A program made the translations under genes and the position numbers. A stretch of 60,126 bases of DNA, taken from the NCBI RefSeq assembly GCF_016786325.1, contig NZ_JADWYU010000144.1:1-60126 (forward strand), written 5' to 3'. This stretch comes from Frankia nepalensis. Its GTDB lineage: Bacteria > Actinomycetota > Actinomycetes > Frankiales > Frankiaceae. Shown here piece by piece: positions 17,742 through 26,878 of the stretch. The notes under the pieces were generated by a model. The model had not been told where the DNA came from and did not search any database. It was given only the letters and a program-made list of their open reading frames with translations. The number at the start of each line of letters is the position of its first letter. Within the stretch, counting starts at the first letter, position 1.

Positions 17742-18677
17742 TCAGCCGACGCCCTCCGGCGCCGAGACCGGCGGCGGCACCCGCGTGAAGCCGGCCGGTG
17801 GCACGACGGTCAGATTGGCCAGCGCGTCCGGCGTCCGCGCCAGCTCGCTGAAATCGGAACGCACCGTCATCCTGATGCCCGGGGTCGCCTTCTCCGCCTG
17901 GGTCCGGAGCACGTCGTAGGTCTCGGCGTCCACCCAGATCTGCTCCGAGCCGCCGGTCCCGGGGGCATCGTCCTTGAAGTCGCGGCGCAGGCAGATCGTG
18001 GCCCTGCCGTCGAGCTCCGCCGGACCGACGACCGTCCAGGACTCGGAGGCGCCGGTCAGCGAGTCGCGCACGTCGGACGGCGTCGTGCCGAGCAGGCCGC
18101 CGCCGACGTACGGACCTTCGCCGGCCGACCGTGGCGGGAAGGTCTCGGTCCACCAGGTCCGGCTGGCGAAGTCCACGACCGTCGTGACGACGTTGCCACC
18201 GGGCGAGGCCTCGGCCATGGCCTGGTCGCGCCGCGGGCTGCTCGGCGAGTCGGCGCCGACGATGCGCTGCGCCCCGGTCACCGTGTCGAACCAGGTCTCG
18301 CTCTGGCTGGTCTGACCGTCGAACGTCACCTGGCTCACGACGTGCTGGACGACGTCGCCGGTGTTCGACACCGCCGCGTCGACCCGCGCCGCGACGAACG
18401 CGACCGTCGGGAGCTCGGCGATGACGGCCGGCGAGGTCGCGCCAGGCGAGACCGCGCCAGGCGGTGGCGCCGCCGGCCCCGCGGGGCCGCCACCGATCGC
18501 GACGACCAGGACGGCACCCGCGACCGTGAGGGTGCCGGTGGCCGACGCCGCGCGGCGCGCCACGACCCGGCGGCGATGCCGGCGGGCCGCCGCCACGAGG
18601 ACGTCACCGCCGAGGCGGACCGAGGCGACCCGCTCGGCCATGCCGGCGGTGAGTTCCCGTTCGAGATCGGTGGTCAT
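17742..18677 (-). CDS. Membrane-anchored partner of the adjacent sigma factor (CU044_5270-like)
   Basis: 311 residues. An N-terminal cytoplasmic part with Arg-rich RHRRRVVARRA precedes one membrane segment (TGTLTVAGAVLVVAIGG), then a Pro/Ala linker and an outside domain. Its start overlaps the sigma-factor stop by 4 nt (ATGA). This pairing is common for SigE-family sigma genes in actinobacteria, where the second gene encodes a regulator or a lipoprotein-like sensor. No zinc anti-sigma HxxxCxxC motif is seen, so an anti-sigma role is only inferred from position. Confidence 0.7.
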   Translation of the reverse strand: MTTDLERELTAGMAERVASVRLGGDVLVAAARRHRRRVVARRAASATGTLTVAGAVLVVAIGGGPAGPAAPPPGAVSPGATSPAVIAELPTVAFVAARVDAAVSNTGDVVQHVVSQVTFDGQTSQSETWFDTVTGAQRIVGADSPSSPRRDQAMAEASPGGNVVTTVVDFASRTWWTETFPPRSAGEGPYVGGGLLGTTPSDVRDSLTGASESWTVVGPAELDGRATICLRRDFKDDAPGTGGSEQIWVDAETYDVLRTQAEKATPGIRMTVRSDFSELARTPDALANLTVVPPAGFTRVPPPVSAPEGVG

Positions 18678-19198
18678 GAGGCAACTCCGTTCCTGGTGTG
18701 GGTCTCCTCGACGGCCCAGGCGGCGGTGACGTCCCGCAGGCGGGCCAGCCCGCGCGAGGCGGTGGACTTCACGGTCCCGACCGAGCAGCCGAGCACCGCC
18801 GCGGCCTCGGCCTCGGTCAGCTGCTCCCAGTACCGGAGCACGAGAACCGCCCGCTGCCGGGGCGGCAGCGTCCCCAGCGCCTGCACCAGGGCACCGCGCA
18901 GGTCCAGGGTGTCGGTGCCGTCCGGCTGCGGCGCCGGCTCGGTGGGGGCGAACACCTCGGGACGCCGGCGGCGGCGCCGCCAGTCGTCGACCGCGAGGTG
19001 GTACATCGTCCGGCGCAGGTAACCCTCCGGGTCACCGGACATCCGGTGCCAGTTCCGCATCAGCCGTTCGAGGGCGGACTGGACCAGGTCGTCGCCGGCC
19101 GCCCGGCTGCCGGTGAGCAGCACCGCCGTCGCGAGCAGCGCGTCGCCGCGTTCGGCGACGAACGCATCGAGTCCGTCGAACGTGTTCCTGCCACGCAC
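18674..19198 (-). CDS. SigE-family (ECF-like) RNA polymerase sigma factor
   Basis: 174 residues with sigma region 2 (DDLVQSALERLMRNWHRM, GYLRRTMYHLAVDDWRRR) and region 4 (LPPRQRAVLVLRYWEQLTEAEA, GCSVGTVKSTASRGLARL). There is no region 1 or 3, as in the SigE-like ECF group. GTG 19198 is preceded by AAGGAGG at 5 nt. It is co-transcribed with the membrane partner gene that overlaps its stop. Confidence 0.92.
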   Translation of the reverse strand: MRGRNTFDGLDAFVAERGDALLATAVLLTGSRAAGDDLVQSALERLMRNWHRMSGDPEGYLRRTMYHLAVDDWRRRRRRPEVFAPTEPAPQPDGTDTLDLRGALVQALGTLPPRQRAVLVLRYWEQLTEAEAAAVLGCSVGTVKSTASRGLARLRDVTAAWAVEETHTRNGVAS

Positions 19199-19321
19199 TC
19201 GGACCTCCTTCCGTCGCCACCAAGTACGACGCGCGAACCAGAATGGTTGACCCGGTCGACGACGAGACGGCGGTGGGCGGGACGGCTGCCAGCCGAGCGG
19301 CCCGCGGACGGCGGGCGTCGG

Positions 19322-19915
19322 CTACGAGGACGAGGCCGCGGCGAGGCGAGTGAGCTCCTCGCGGGCGAGGTCCGTGGCCCAGGCGGGGTCGGCGTCGCGG
19401 GGCTGGGTGAGCAGGTGGAACGCGAGGCCGTCGACGAGGGCGTGCAGCCGCCGGCCGTCGGCCAGGGTGCGCTCGTCGCGGGGCCGAGCGGTGAGGAACT
19501 CGACGACCTGGATGCACAGGTCCTCGACCTGCTGGTTGGCCTCGTCGCGGATCGCCGCGAGCCGTGGCACGACCGGGCTCTCGGCGAGCAGCGCGATCCA
19601 GATCTCGAGCTCGGCCCGGCTGTCCGGTTCCAGCGGCAGCAGGTGGCGAACGATCCGGAAGGCGTACTCCAGCGGGTCGTCGGCCTGGGGGGTGGCGCGG
19701 ATGCGGGCGCTGGCGCGCTCGACCGCGAGCTCGGCGGAGAACTCCAGCAACTCGGCCCGGGTCGGGAAGACGTGGCGCAGCGAGCCGACGACGACGCCGG
19801 CCTGCTCGGCGACGGTGCGCACGGAGACGGCGCCGATGCCGCGCTCGACGACGATCCGCCAGACGGCCTCGGCGAGCTGGGCCTTGCGGGCGTCGCGGTC
19901 GATCGTCCTCGGCAC
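19322..19915 (-). CDS. TetR-family repressor
   Basis: 197 residues. The N-terminal helix-turn-helix (VRTVAEQAGVVVGSLRHVFP) is standard and the C-terminal part is a typical ligand-binding helical bundle. It is divergent from the small membrane-protein gene at 19984, and two palindromes lie between them. The simplest reading is that it represses that gene and itself. The start is a GTG at 19915. Confidence 0.9.
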   Translation of the reverse strand: MPRTIDRDARKAQLAEAVWRIVVERGIGAVSVRTVAEQAGVVVGSLRHVFPTRAELLEFSAELAVERASARIRATPQADDPLEYAFRIVRHLLPLEPDSRAELEIWIALLAESPVVPRLAAIRDEANQQVEDLCIQVVEFLTARPRDERTLADGRRLHALVDGLAFHLLTQPRDADPAWATDLAREELTRLAAASSS

Positions 19916-19925
19916 GAGCGCAAAC

Positions 19926-19968
19926 TAGCACGCCCGTGCTACCGTCTTTTTCTAGTACAGCCGTGCTA
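19926..19968. promoter_or_regulatory. Two TetR operators between divergent genes
   Basis: A perfect 16-bp palindrome, TAGCACGCCCGTGCTA (19926-19941), is followed by a near copy, TAGTACAGCCGTGCTA (19953-19968), with centres 27 bp apart. They fill the gap between the TetR start and the ribosome-binding site of the divergent gene, as expected for operators of that TetR protein. Confidence 0.75.
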
Positions 19969-19983
19969 CGAAAAGGAGGAGCT

Positions 19984-20529
19984 GTGATCGCCGGAGTCAT
20001 CGTCGCCTGTGAGATCGGCTTCTGGGTGCTCGTCGGCCTTGGTCTCGCCACCCGCTATGTGCTGCGCCGGCGGCGGGCGGGCCTGGTCCTGCTGGCCCTG
20101 ACGCCGCTGGTCGACGTGGTCCTGCTGGTGGCGACGGCGCTCGACCTGCGCGCGGGCGCGACCGCGAACCCCTTCCACGGCTTGGCGGCCCTCTACCTGG
20201 GCTTCTCGGTCGCCTACGGCCACAAGCTGATCCAGTGGGCGGATGTCCGCTTCGCGCACCGGTTCGCCGGCGGCCCCGCCCCCGTCCGGCTGCACGGCGG
20301 GGCGTACACGCGGGAGTGCTGGCACAACGTGCGCCGCACGGCGACCGGCGTGCTCGTCGCCGCGGCCGCCCTCTGGTTCCTGACGGTGCTCGTCGGCGAC
20401 CCGGAGCGGACCAGCGACCTGGAGGCCCGCTACCCGCTGCTGGCCATCATCTTCGTCGTCGACCTGATCTGGGCCACCAGCTACACCGTCTGGCCGCGCA
20501 AGCCCAGGCGGCTCGCCGAAACGGGCTGA
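19984..20529 (+). CDS. Four-helix integral membrane protein, function unknown
   Basis: 181 residues with about four hydrophobic segments (IAGVIVACEIGFWVLVGLG; LVLLALTPLVDVVLLVATAL; ALYLGFSVAYGHKLIQW; TATGVLVAAAALWFLTVLV) and a final LLAIIFVVDLIWATSYTVW. I do not recognise a catalytic motif. GTG 19984 has AAGGAGG just upstream. It is divergent from a TetR gene, with two palindromic operators between, so it is probably induced by the ligand of that TetR. Confidence 0.8.
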   Translation: MIAGVIVACEIGFWVLVGLGLATRYVLRRRRAGLVLLALTPLVDVVLLVATALDLRAGATANPFHGLAALYLGFSVAYGHKLIQWADVRFAHRFAGGPAPVRLHGGAYTRECWHNVRRTATGVLVAAAALWFLTVLVGDPERTSDLEARYPLLAIIFVVDLIWATSYTVWPRKPRRLAETG

Positions 20530-20647
20530 GGAGGGATCCGAGGCGCGACCGGGCGCGGGCCGCGGACGCGGGCATCCACCCGTGCCGCGGCACCACTCGA
20601 TCATCGACCTGTTCGGGTCCGCTCCTCGTCGTGCTGGTCACGGTCGA

Positions 20648-21256
20648 TCAGGATCGGCTCGCCGGCCACGGCCACGCCCTGAACGCGATCATCGCGGTGG
20701 ACTCCAGCTCTCGACGCGAGGCGCCGTCACGTGCCTGTTGGGCCATCCCCTGCAGGACCACGCCCGTGAACACGGCCAGCGACCGCGCGTCGGCGTCCTC
20801 CGGTAGCTCGCTGGCGCGGATGGCGGCACGGATCGCGCGCTCGAGCGCGTCGACCCCGCTGGTGCGCAGCGCGCGCAGCGACTGTTCGACCTCGGGCGAC
20901 CCGCAGTTGACCGCGGCGCTGACGGCGAGGCAGCCGGGCGGCCGGTCCGGGCGCGTGTAGGCGGCGGCGGCCTCGCGCAGCAGCCGTTCCAGCCCGCGCC
21001 GGAAGGTCGGTTCCTCGCTGAACGCCCGCACCATGAAGGCCCGGTACACCTCGCAGTACACCTCGAGGACCTCGTCGAACAGCGCCCGCTTGCTGCCGAA
21101 GGCGGCGTAGAGGCTCGGGGGACCGACGCCCATCGCGGCGGTGAGGTCGGCGATCGAGGTGGCTTCGTAGCCCCGGTCCCAGAACAGAACCAGTGCCCGC
21201 TCGAGCGCGGTGGCTCGGTCGAACTCCCTCGGTCGCCCACCACGGGAGGTGGTCAT
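20648..21256 (-). CDS. TetR-family regulator (AcrR/YxaF-like)
   Basis: 202 residues with the N-terminal HTH (GYEATSIADLTAAMGVGPPS, LYAAFGSKRALF) and the C-terminal domain of the TetR_C type that contains PPGCLAVSAAVNCG, a pattern of this subgroup. It is divergent from an SDR gene at 21343, and the TetR-SDR pair with intervening repeats is a common local regulatory unit. The ATG at 21256 has GGAG-like bases only weakly. Confidence 0.9.
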   Translation of the reverse strand: MTTSRGGRPREFDRATALERALVLFWDRGYEATSIADLTAAMGVGPPSLYAAFGSKRALFDEVLEVYCEVYRAFMVRAFSEEPTFRRGLERLLREAAAAYTRPDRPPGCLAVSAAVNCGSPEVEQSLRALRTSGVDALERAIRAAIRASELPEDADARSLAVFTGVVLQGMAQQARDGASRRELESTAMIAFRAWPWPASRS

Positions 21257-21263
21257 GACGGGA

Positions 21264-21321
21264 TTCTATAGCGGTCATTAAAGAACCTGCTACGGTGAGC
21301 CGGCGAGGTTCTGTAGTGGTC
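21264..21321. promoter_or_regulatory. Direct-repeat operators for the TetR/SDR pair
   Basis: TTCTATAGCGGTC (21264-21276) and TTCTGTAGTGGTC (21309-21321) are near-identical 13-mers 45 bp apart in the divergent gap. One is near each gene start, which suits autorepression of the TetR gene and control of the SDR gene. Confidence 0.6.
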
Positions 21322-21342
21322 GCTAGGAAAGGGTGGCTGAGC

Positions 21343-22116
21343 ATGGGTACGTTGGCCGGCAAGACGGCGCTGGTGACCGGCGCAAGCCGGGGGATCGGCC
21401 GGGGCATCGCCCAGCGGCTGGCCCGCGAGGGCGCCCTCGTCGCCGTTCACTACGGCAGCAACGAGGCGGCCGCCCGGGACACGCTGGCCGCCATCACGAC
21501 GGCCGGCGGCCAGGCGTTCGTGCTGCGGACCGAGCTCGGACGGGCCGGGGACGCGCACGCGCTGTGGTCGGCCTTCGACAAGGGCGTCCGCGAGTTCACC
21601 GACTCGCCGCACGTGGACGTGATCGTCAACAACGCCGGGATCGCGCTTTACGCCCCGGTCGGCGACGTCGCGGACACGAGCTTCGACGAGGTCTTCGCGG
21701 TGAACGCCAAGGCGCCGTTCTTCATTCTCCAGCACGGCCTCGACCGGCTCCGCGACGGCGGCCGCATCATCAACATCTCGTCGGGAGCCGCCCGGCTGGC
21801 GACCCCGATGCTCATCGCCTACGCGATGACCAAGGGCGCGCTCAACGCCCTGACGCGCACGCTCGCGCTGGAGCTCGGGCCACGCAACATCACGGTCAAC
21901 TCCGTCGAGCCGGGCATCGTCGAGACCGACATCACGTTCTTCCTCTCCGATCCCCGGATGAGCGAACTGGCGGCGTCGTGGTCGGCGTTCAACCGGCTCG
22001 GACAGCCAGCCGACATCGCCGACGTCGTCGCGTTCCTCGCCTCGCCGGACTCGCGCTGGATCACCGGGCAGGCCATCGACGCGTCCGGCGGCCTCCTGCT
22101 CGGCCCGACCTTCTAG
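21343..22116 (+). CDS. Short-chain dehydrogenase/reductase (FabG-like)
   Basis: 257 residues. The NAD(P) motif TGASRGIG is near residue 13, then VNNAGIA, and the catalytic Ser-Tyr-Lys set is INISSGAARL with YAMTKGALN. The protein ends with IDASGGLLLGP, typical of this family. ATG 21343 is preceded by AGGAAAGGG; a longer reading from 21295 adds an unconserved head that would run through an operator. The substrate is unknown. Expression is probably under the divergent TetR. Confidence 0.9.
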   Translation: MGTLAGKTALVTGASRGIGRGIAQRLAREGALVAVHYGSNEAAARDTLAAITTAGGQAFVLRTELGRAGDAHALWSAFDKGVREFTDSPHVDVIVNNAGIALYAPVGDVADTSFDEVFAVNAKAPFFILQHGLDRLRDGGRIINISSGAARLATPMLIAYAMTKGALNALTRTLALELGPRNITVNSVEPGIVETDITFFLSDPRMSELAASWSAFNRLGQPADIADVVAFLASPDSRWITGQAIDASGGLLLGPTF

Positions 22117-22374
22117 GGCCGGCGACCAGGACACCGAACGGCGACTACGAGCCCAGCCCGTGGCCGGGCCCGGAGGACCCGCTGGCACGCCCATGAATCG
22201 TCGTCCTTGCCACGTCCCGCCAGGGGCTACGACCACGGCTACCTGCGCGCCTTCCTCCGCGAATGCGGGATCATCCCGTGCATCGCGCGGTGCGGCAGCG
22301 AGTCGAGCGAGAAACTCGGCTGAACCGGGCGGACCGGCGGACGGGGCGGCAGTGGCGCGGCGCACACTGCTGGC

Positions 22375-24216
22375 ATGTGTGGGCACGGCGACGAAGCCTC
22401 GACCCCGGCCACCGCCCCGGCGTCACCGCCGGCGGCCTGGGCCGCACCCCCCGCGGCCGGACCCGCCGCCAGTCCGGCCACGGAGCCAGCGCCGCCCGGC
22501 GAACCAGCGGCGCCTGAGACGGCGCCGGACACCGCGCCGCTGGCGCCGCCGGGGCGGTGGCGGCGCTGGCCGTCGCGGCGCGGGCTGATCCTCGGCGGGG
22601 CGGCCACGCTCGGGCTCGCCGCCTGCTCGGACGGCGGCGGGTCGAGCGCGGGGGCGCCGCGGGCGACCGTCACGAGCTTCCCACCGGCCCGGCGGGTGGT
22701 GCTCACGGCGACCGCGGCCTCCCGCGGCCAGTATTTGTACCTGCCGTTCGACGTCGGCCCGGGGGTGAACCGGGTCCAGGTCGACCTGGAGAAGGCCGAC
22801 CCGAACGCCAAGGTCGGCGTCGGCCTGTTCGACCATCGCGGCCCGGCCTACGGATCGCCGGGCTTCCGCGGCATCTACGGCGAGGAACGGACCTCGTTCT
22901 TCGTCGCGGCGGACAGCGCGTCGCAGAGCTTCCTGCCCGGTCCGGTCGAGCCGGGCCGCTGGACGGTGATCGTGCCCGTGTTCGCCGTGCCCGCCCCGTC
23001 GCAGATCAGGGTGACCGTCACGCTGTCCGGCGGGCCGGCGCCGGCGAAGCCGTTCACCGCCGGCGCCACCGTCGGCACCGTGCTCGACCGGCCCGGCTGG
23101 TACCGCGGCGACCTGCACTGCCACACCCCGGAGTCGTCGGACGCCTGGAAGCAGCGCACGGCGCTCACCCCGGCGGACTGGGCGCGGACCTGCCGCGAGC
23201 TCGGCCTCGACTTCGTCGCGATGACCGACCACAACGTCGTCTCGCAGAACCTGTTCCTCGGCCGCGACGCCGGCTCCGACGTCCTGCTGATGCCCGGAGA
23301 GGAGATGACCGACTGGTTCAACGGGCACGCCACGGTCTCCGGGATCGACGTCGGCGACTGGCTCGACTTCCGGCACTCGCCCGAGGGCGTGGCGCTGATC
23401 GAGAACGGCGCCCGGATCGACCGCTTCATCGCCACCGCCCGCGACCTCGGCGCCTACGTCGCCGCCGCGCACCCGTCCTTCCCGTCCCTGAAATGGGGGT
23501 TCGGCGCCGAGATGGAGCGGCCCGCCGGCCGCACCGACGGCTACGAGGTCTGGACCGGTTCGTTCGGGCCGGACGACGAGGAGTCGGTGCGCGCCTGGGA
23601 CGGCATGCTGCGCCGCGGCTGGCGGGTCTGGGCGAACGGCGGCAGCGACCTGCACGGCGTCGACAACCAGTACGGCTTCCGCGCGGGCACCCCGACGACC
23701 ATCGTCTACGCCGACGCCCTCGAGACCAGGGCGGTCGTCGCCGCGCTGCGCGCCGGGCGCAGCTTCGTCACCCGCCGCCCCGACGGCGTCGAGTGCTACC
23801 TGACCGCCACCCGGCCCGGCCAGCAGGCGATCGTCGGCGGCACGGTCTACGGCGCCGCCGGCGACCCGGTCGAGGTGAAGGTCCGGATCCGTCGCGGCGG
23901 TGGCTACCGGGCGATCCTGCTCACCCAGGACGGCGTGCTGTCCACGACCCCGCTGACCGCCGACGACCAGACCATCGAGGCGACCATCCCGATTCCGGCC
24001 GGCGCCACCGACAAGGGGGCCGGGGGCGGCTTCGTCCGTGTCGAGGTGCGCGGCGCCCGCCGCGACTACCCGGGCCAGCCGCTCGCCGGCGAACTCGACA
24101 TGGAATGCCTCACCAACCCGATCTTCCTCGCCGCCGGCGACCCGCCCGCCGACCTGCGCCCCATGACCGCGCCCCCGCCGGACCGCCCCGGCCCTCGCCG
24201 GGTCACCACGGCCTGA
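22375..24216 (+). CDS. Tat-exported CehA/McbA-type metallohydrolase (PHP-like)
   Basis: About 613 residues. A Pro/Ala-rich head leads to a twin-arginine signal and lipobox region (SRRGLILGGAATLGLAAC), so the protein is likely exported and lipid-anchored. A beta-rich domain follows, then the PHP-type metal core: DLHCHTPESSD near 244, MTDHN, HPSFPSLKW, and NGGSDLHG. The CehA family hydrolyses phosphoester or ester substrates outside the cell, carbaryl esterase being the named example. The start is unclear because no ribosome-binding site is seen; residues before the twin Arg may not all be real. The gene is single, converging on an esterase gene. Confidence 0.82.
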   Translation: MCGHGDEASTPATAPASPPAAWAAPPAAGPAASPATEPAPPGEPAAPETAPDTAPLAPPGRWRRWPSRRGLILGGAATLGLAACSDGGGSSAGAPRATVTSFPPARRVVLTATAASRGQYLYLPFDVGPGVNRVQVDLEKADPNAKVGVGLFDHRGPAYGSPGFRGIYGEERTSFFVAADSASQSFLPGPVEPGRWTVIVPVFAVPAPSQIRVTVTLSGGPAPAKPFTAGATVGTVLDRPGWYRGDLHCHTPESSDAWKQRTALTPADWARTCRELGLDFVAMTDHNVVSQNLFLGRDAGSDVLLMPGEEMTDWFNGHATVSGIDVGDWLDFRHSPEGVALIENGARIDRFIATARDLGAYVAAAHPSFPSLKWGFGAEMERPAGRTDGYEVWTGSFGPDDEESVRAWDGMLRRGWRVWANGGSDLHGVDNQYGFRAGTPTTIVYADALETRAVVAALRAGRSFVTRRPDGVECYLTATRPGQQAIVGGTVYGAAGDPVEVKVRIRRGGGYRAILLTQDGVLSTTPLTADDQTIEATIPIPAGATDKGAGGGFVRVEVRGARRDYPGQPLAGELDMECLTNPIFLAAGDPPADLRPMTAPPPDRPGPRRVTTA

Positions 24217-24308
24217 CACCGCTTGGCCGTACCCGCGCCTGGATCGTCGTCAGGTCCTGGTCGTCGGATCACGGGATCCGGGCCGAGTCCCTCGGCTCGC
24301 CCGCGCCG

Positions 24309-25265
24309 TCAGGAGGTGGTCGTCCGCGCGGGGCGCAGCGCGCCGTCGAGAAAGGCGACGATGCCGGGAAGGCGGTCCGCGAGCGGGAACGCCAGGCCGT
24401 GCTCGACTCCGGGCAGGATCGTCAGCTCGACGGACCCGCCGACGGCGCGCAGGCCGGCGGCCAGCTCCTCGGACTGCTGGTAGGGCACCAAGCTGTCCCG
24501 GTCGCCGTGCTCGATGAGGAACGGCGGCGGGGTCCGGCCCGGGCTGAGGTAGCTGACCGGGTTGGCCTCGCGGACCAGGTCCGGCACCTTGCTTATCCGC
24601 CGGCCCAGGAACAGCGACTCCGGCGACTTGCGGGCGTCGTGGACCATCGGGCGCCGCACATGCGGGTTCGCCCGCTGCTGGGCGTCCATCGTCAGGAAGT
24701 TGACCGGGCCGAAGAGGTCGACGACGGCCTGCACGGCGTGCGGGACGCCGTGGTTTCCCAGCGCGGCGTCCTGCGGGAAGACGAGGTCGCCGGAGGTGCC
24801 GAGCATCGCGGCGAGATAGCCGCCGGCCGACTCGCCCACGGCCGCGATCCTCGTCGGATCCAGGCCATACCGGTCGGCGTTGGCCCGCAGCCAGCGCACC
24901 GCGCCCTTCACGTCCACCACCGCCGCCGGGAAGGCCGCCTCCCCGGAGAGCCGGTAGTTCACGCTGGCCACCGCGTAGCCCCGCGGCACCAGCGCGTGCG
25001 CGAACCGGCGCATGTGCTTCTTGTTCCCGCGCAGGAACCCGCCGCCGTGCAGCGCCACGACGACCGGCAGCGCCGCCGCCCGGCCGCCCTCCGACTGACC
25101 GTCGGCGGCCGGAGTGGGCGGGCGGAACAGGTCGAGGCGCTGGGCCCGGGACAGCGATCCGTAGGCGAGATCGAGGTCGGCGCGCATGCCGGCTGGCGCC
25201 GGCCACCGGTCCTCCTCGGAAACGATGTCCGATCTGACCCCGAGTAGCGCGCTCAGGTCCGCCAA
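24309..25265 (-). CDS. Alpha/beta-hydrolase esterase (BD-FAE/HSL-like)
   Basis: 318 residues. The oxyanion motif is HGGGFLRG, the nucleophile elbow is GESAGG, and the acid and His are probably in HGDRDSLVP and GVEHGLAF. The fold matches small carboxylesterases of the feruloyl-esterase-like group. The start is a TTG at 25265, because GGAGGT lies exactly 6 nt upstream; a longer frame from 25421 has an unconserved head without such a site. The substrate is unknown. Confidence 0.88.
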   Translation of the reverse strand: MADLSALLGVRSDIVSEEDRWPAPAGMRADLDLAYGSLSRAQRLDLFRPPTPAADGQSEGGRAAALPVVVALHGGGFLRGNKKHMRRFAHALVPRGYAVASVNYRLSGEAAFPAAVVDVKGAVRWLRANADRYGLDPTRIAAVGESAGGYLAAMLGTSGDLVFPQDAALGNHGVPHAVQAVVDLFGPVNFLTMDAQQRANPHVRRPMVHDARKSPESLFLGRRISKVPDLVREANPVSYLSPGRTPPPFLIEHGDRDSLVPYQQSEELAAGLRAVGGSVELTILPGVEHGLAFPLADRLPGIVAFLDGALRPARTTTS

Positions 25266-25511
25266 CGCCCGACCTCCCGTCGATCCGCCCCTGCTGTGAG
25301 CCGGTTTCCCGACCGCCCCGCGCGGGACGGCGCCACCCTCAGCCTGGCAGGCGCCCGCCGGACGCCTTCGGGTGGCCCCGCGATGAGACTTCGGGTGGCC
25401 GGGCGACCCGGCCTCGGGCACGGCCGGTGACCCGGACCCGGACCAGCGCGCTCCGGCGCTCCGGTTCAGGTCCTCCAGGTCCAGGTCCGGGTCGAGGCTC
25501 AGGATCGAGGA

Positions 25512-26738
25512 TCAGGAGGTGGGGATGGCGACGGGCAGCGTCTCCCAGCCGCGGACCGTGGAGGTGCGGGCCTGGACGGCGCCCGTCCAGTCGACGTCCC
25601 ACTCGGGGAAGCGCGCGAGGACCTCGTCGAGGGCGACGCGGCCCTCGAGGCGGGCGAGCGCGGCGCCGAGGCAGTGGTGGATGCCGTAGCCGAACGTGAG
25701 GTGCCGGCCGACGTCGCGGTGGATGTCGAACCGGTCCGGGTCGGGGTAGCGCCGCTCGTCACGGTTCCCGGAGCCGTTGAGGAACACCATGATGGATCCC
25801 TGGGGGACCGTCCGGCCGTGGTGGGTGACGTCGCGGGCGACCCAGCGGGCCTGCACGGGGGAGGGCGCCTCGTAGCGCAGCAGCTCCTCGATCGCGTTCG
25901 GGATCAGCGACCGGTCGGCGACGAGCTCGCGGCGCTGGTCCGGGTTCTCGGCGAGCACCTTCCCGGTCCAGCCGATCAGCCGGGTCGTGGTCTCGTTGCC
26001 CGCGCCGGCCAGCAGCATGATGTAGGTGAGGATCTCGGTGCGGGTCAGGGTGCGCCGCGTGCCCGTCTCGTCCTCGAACTCGGTCGTGAGCAGCTCGGTC
26101 ATCAGGTCGTCCGACGGGTGCTGGGCCCGCCAGTCGATGTAGTCGCCGTACATCTCGGCGCCGGCCGTGTAGTCGACCTCCGGGACGAGGTCGGTGCCGT
26201 CGCCCTCCAGCCGCAGGCCCTCGTCGATCCGGTCGCGGATCGCCTCCTGGTCGGACTCCGGGATCCCCAGCAGGTAGCCGATCGTGCGCATCGGCATCTG
26301 CGCGCCCAGGTCCCTGATGAAGTCGAACCGGCCGGAGCCGACCAGCGGGTCGAGGCTGCGGGCGCAGAACTCCCGGACCTTCGGCTCCAGCGCCAGCATC
26401 TTCTTCGGGGTGAAGACCTGAGAGAGGATCTTGCGGTGGACCGTGTGGACCGGTGGGTCCTCGAACAGGATGTTGCCGGGCGGCAGCGTGATGTTCGCCT
26501 TGATCAGCTCCAGGACGGAGCCCCGGCCCGACCGGTAGGTCTGCCAGTCGGCGAGCCCCGCCTCGACATCGTCGAACCGGCTGAGCGCGTAGAAGTCGAA
26601 CTTCTCGTTGTAGTAGAGCGGAGCCTCGTCCCGTAACCGCCGCCACGTCGGGTACGGGTCGACGTCGATCACCGCGTCGTACGGGTCGTAGTAGACCTCG
26701 CCACCGGTCGTCGTCGCGTTCTCGTTGGTGGTCGTCAC
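25512..26738 (-). CDS. Cytochrome P450 (copy 2)
   Basis: 408 residues with I-helix AGAGNETTTR, ExxR in EELLR, and heme loop FGYGIHHCLGAALAR. AGGAGG stands 6 nt before GTG 26738. It is a close paralogue of the P450 at 16341-17594, differing mainly in the N-terminus, a small insert (EVDYTAGAEMYG) and the K-L region. The opposite orientation and 8-kb distance suggest a duplication followed by rearrangement or independent gain. No redox partner gene is adjacent. Confidence 0.93.
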   Translation of the reverse strand: MTTTNENATTTGGEVYYDPYDAVIDVDPYPTWRRLRDEAPLYYNEKFDFYALSRFDDVEAGLADWQTYRSGRGSVLELIKANITLPPGNILFEDPPVHTVHRKILSQVFTPKKMLALEPKVREFCARSLDPLVGSGRFDFIRDLGAQMPMRTIGYLLGIPESDQEAIRDRIDEGLRLEGDGTDLVPEVDYTAGAEMYGDYIDWRAQHPSDDLMTELLTTEFEDETGTRRTLTRTEILTYIMLLAGAGNETTTRLIGWTGKVLAENPDQRRELVADRSLIPNAIEELLRYEAPSPVQARWVARDVTHHGRTVPQGSIMVFLNGSGNRDERRYPDPDRFDIHRDVGRHLTFGYGIHHCLGAALARLEGRVALDEVLARFPEWDVDWTGAVQARTSTVRGWETLPVAIPTS

Positions 26739-26878
26739 CGCTGCCCTCCTGGACGCCCGTCGCTGTGACGAGCGTCGCACGCCGGGACGGTTCGGGTCAC
26801 GTTCACACGTCGCCGCGGGTGCCTCGGGTCGTGGCTATGCGGCGTGCGCGACCGGGAAAGAGCAGGCGGCCCAGCCTG

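Noticed and set aside
22557-25247. A frame of nearly 900 codons overlapping the CehA gene
   Set aside because: The sequence is Arg-rich and low in complexity, and it crosses both the CehA and esterase genes, which have clear motifs in other frames.
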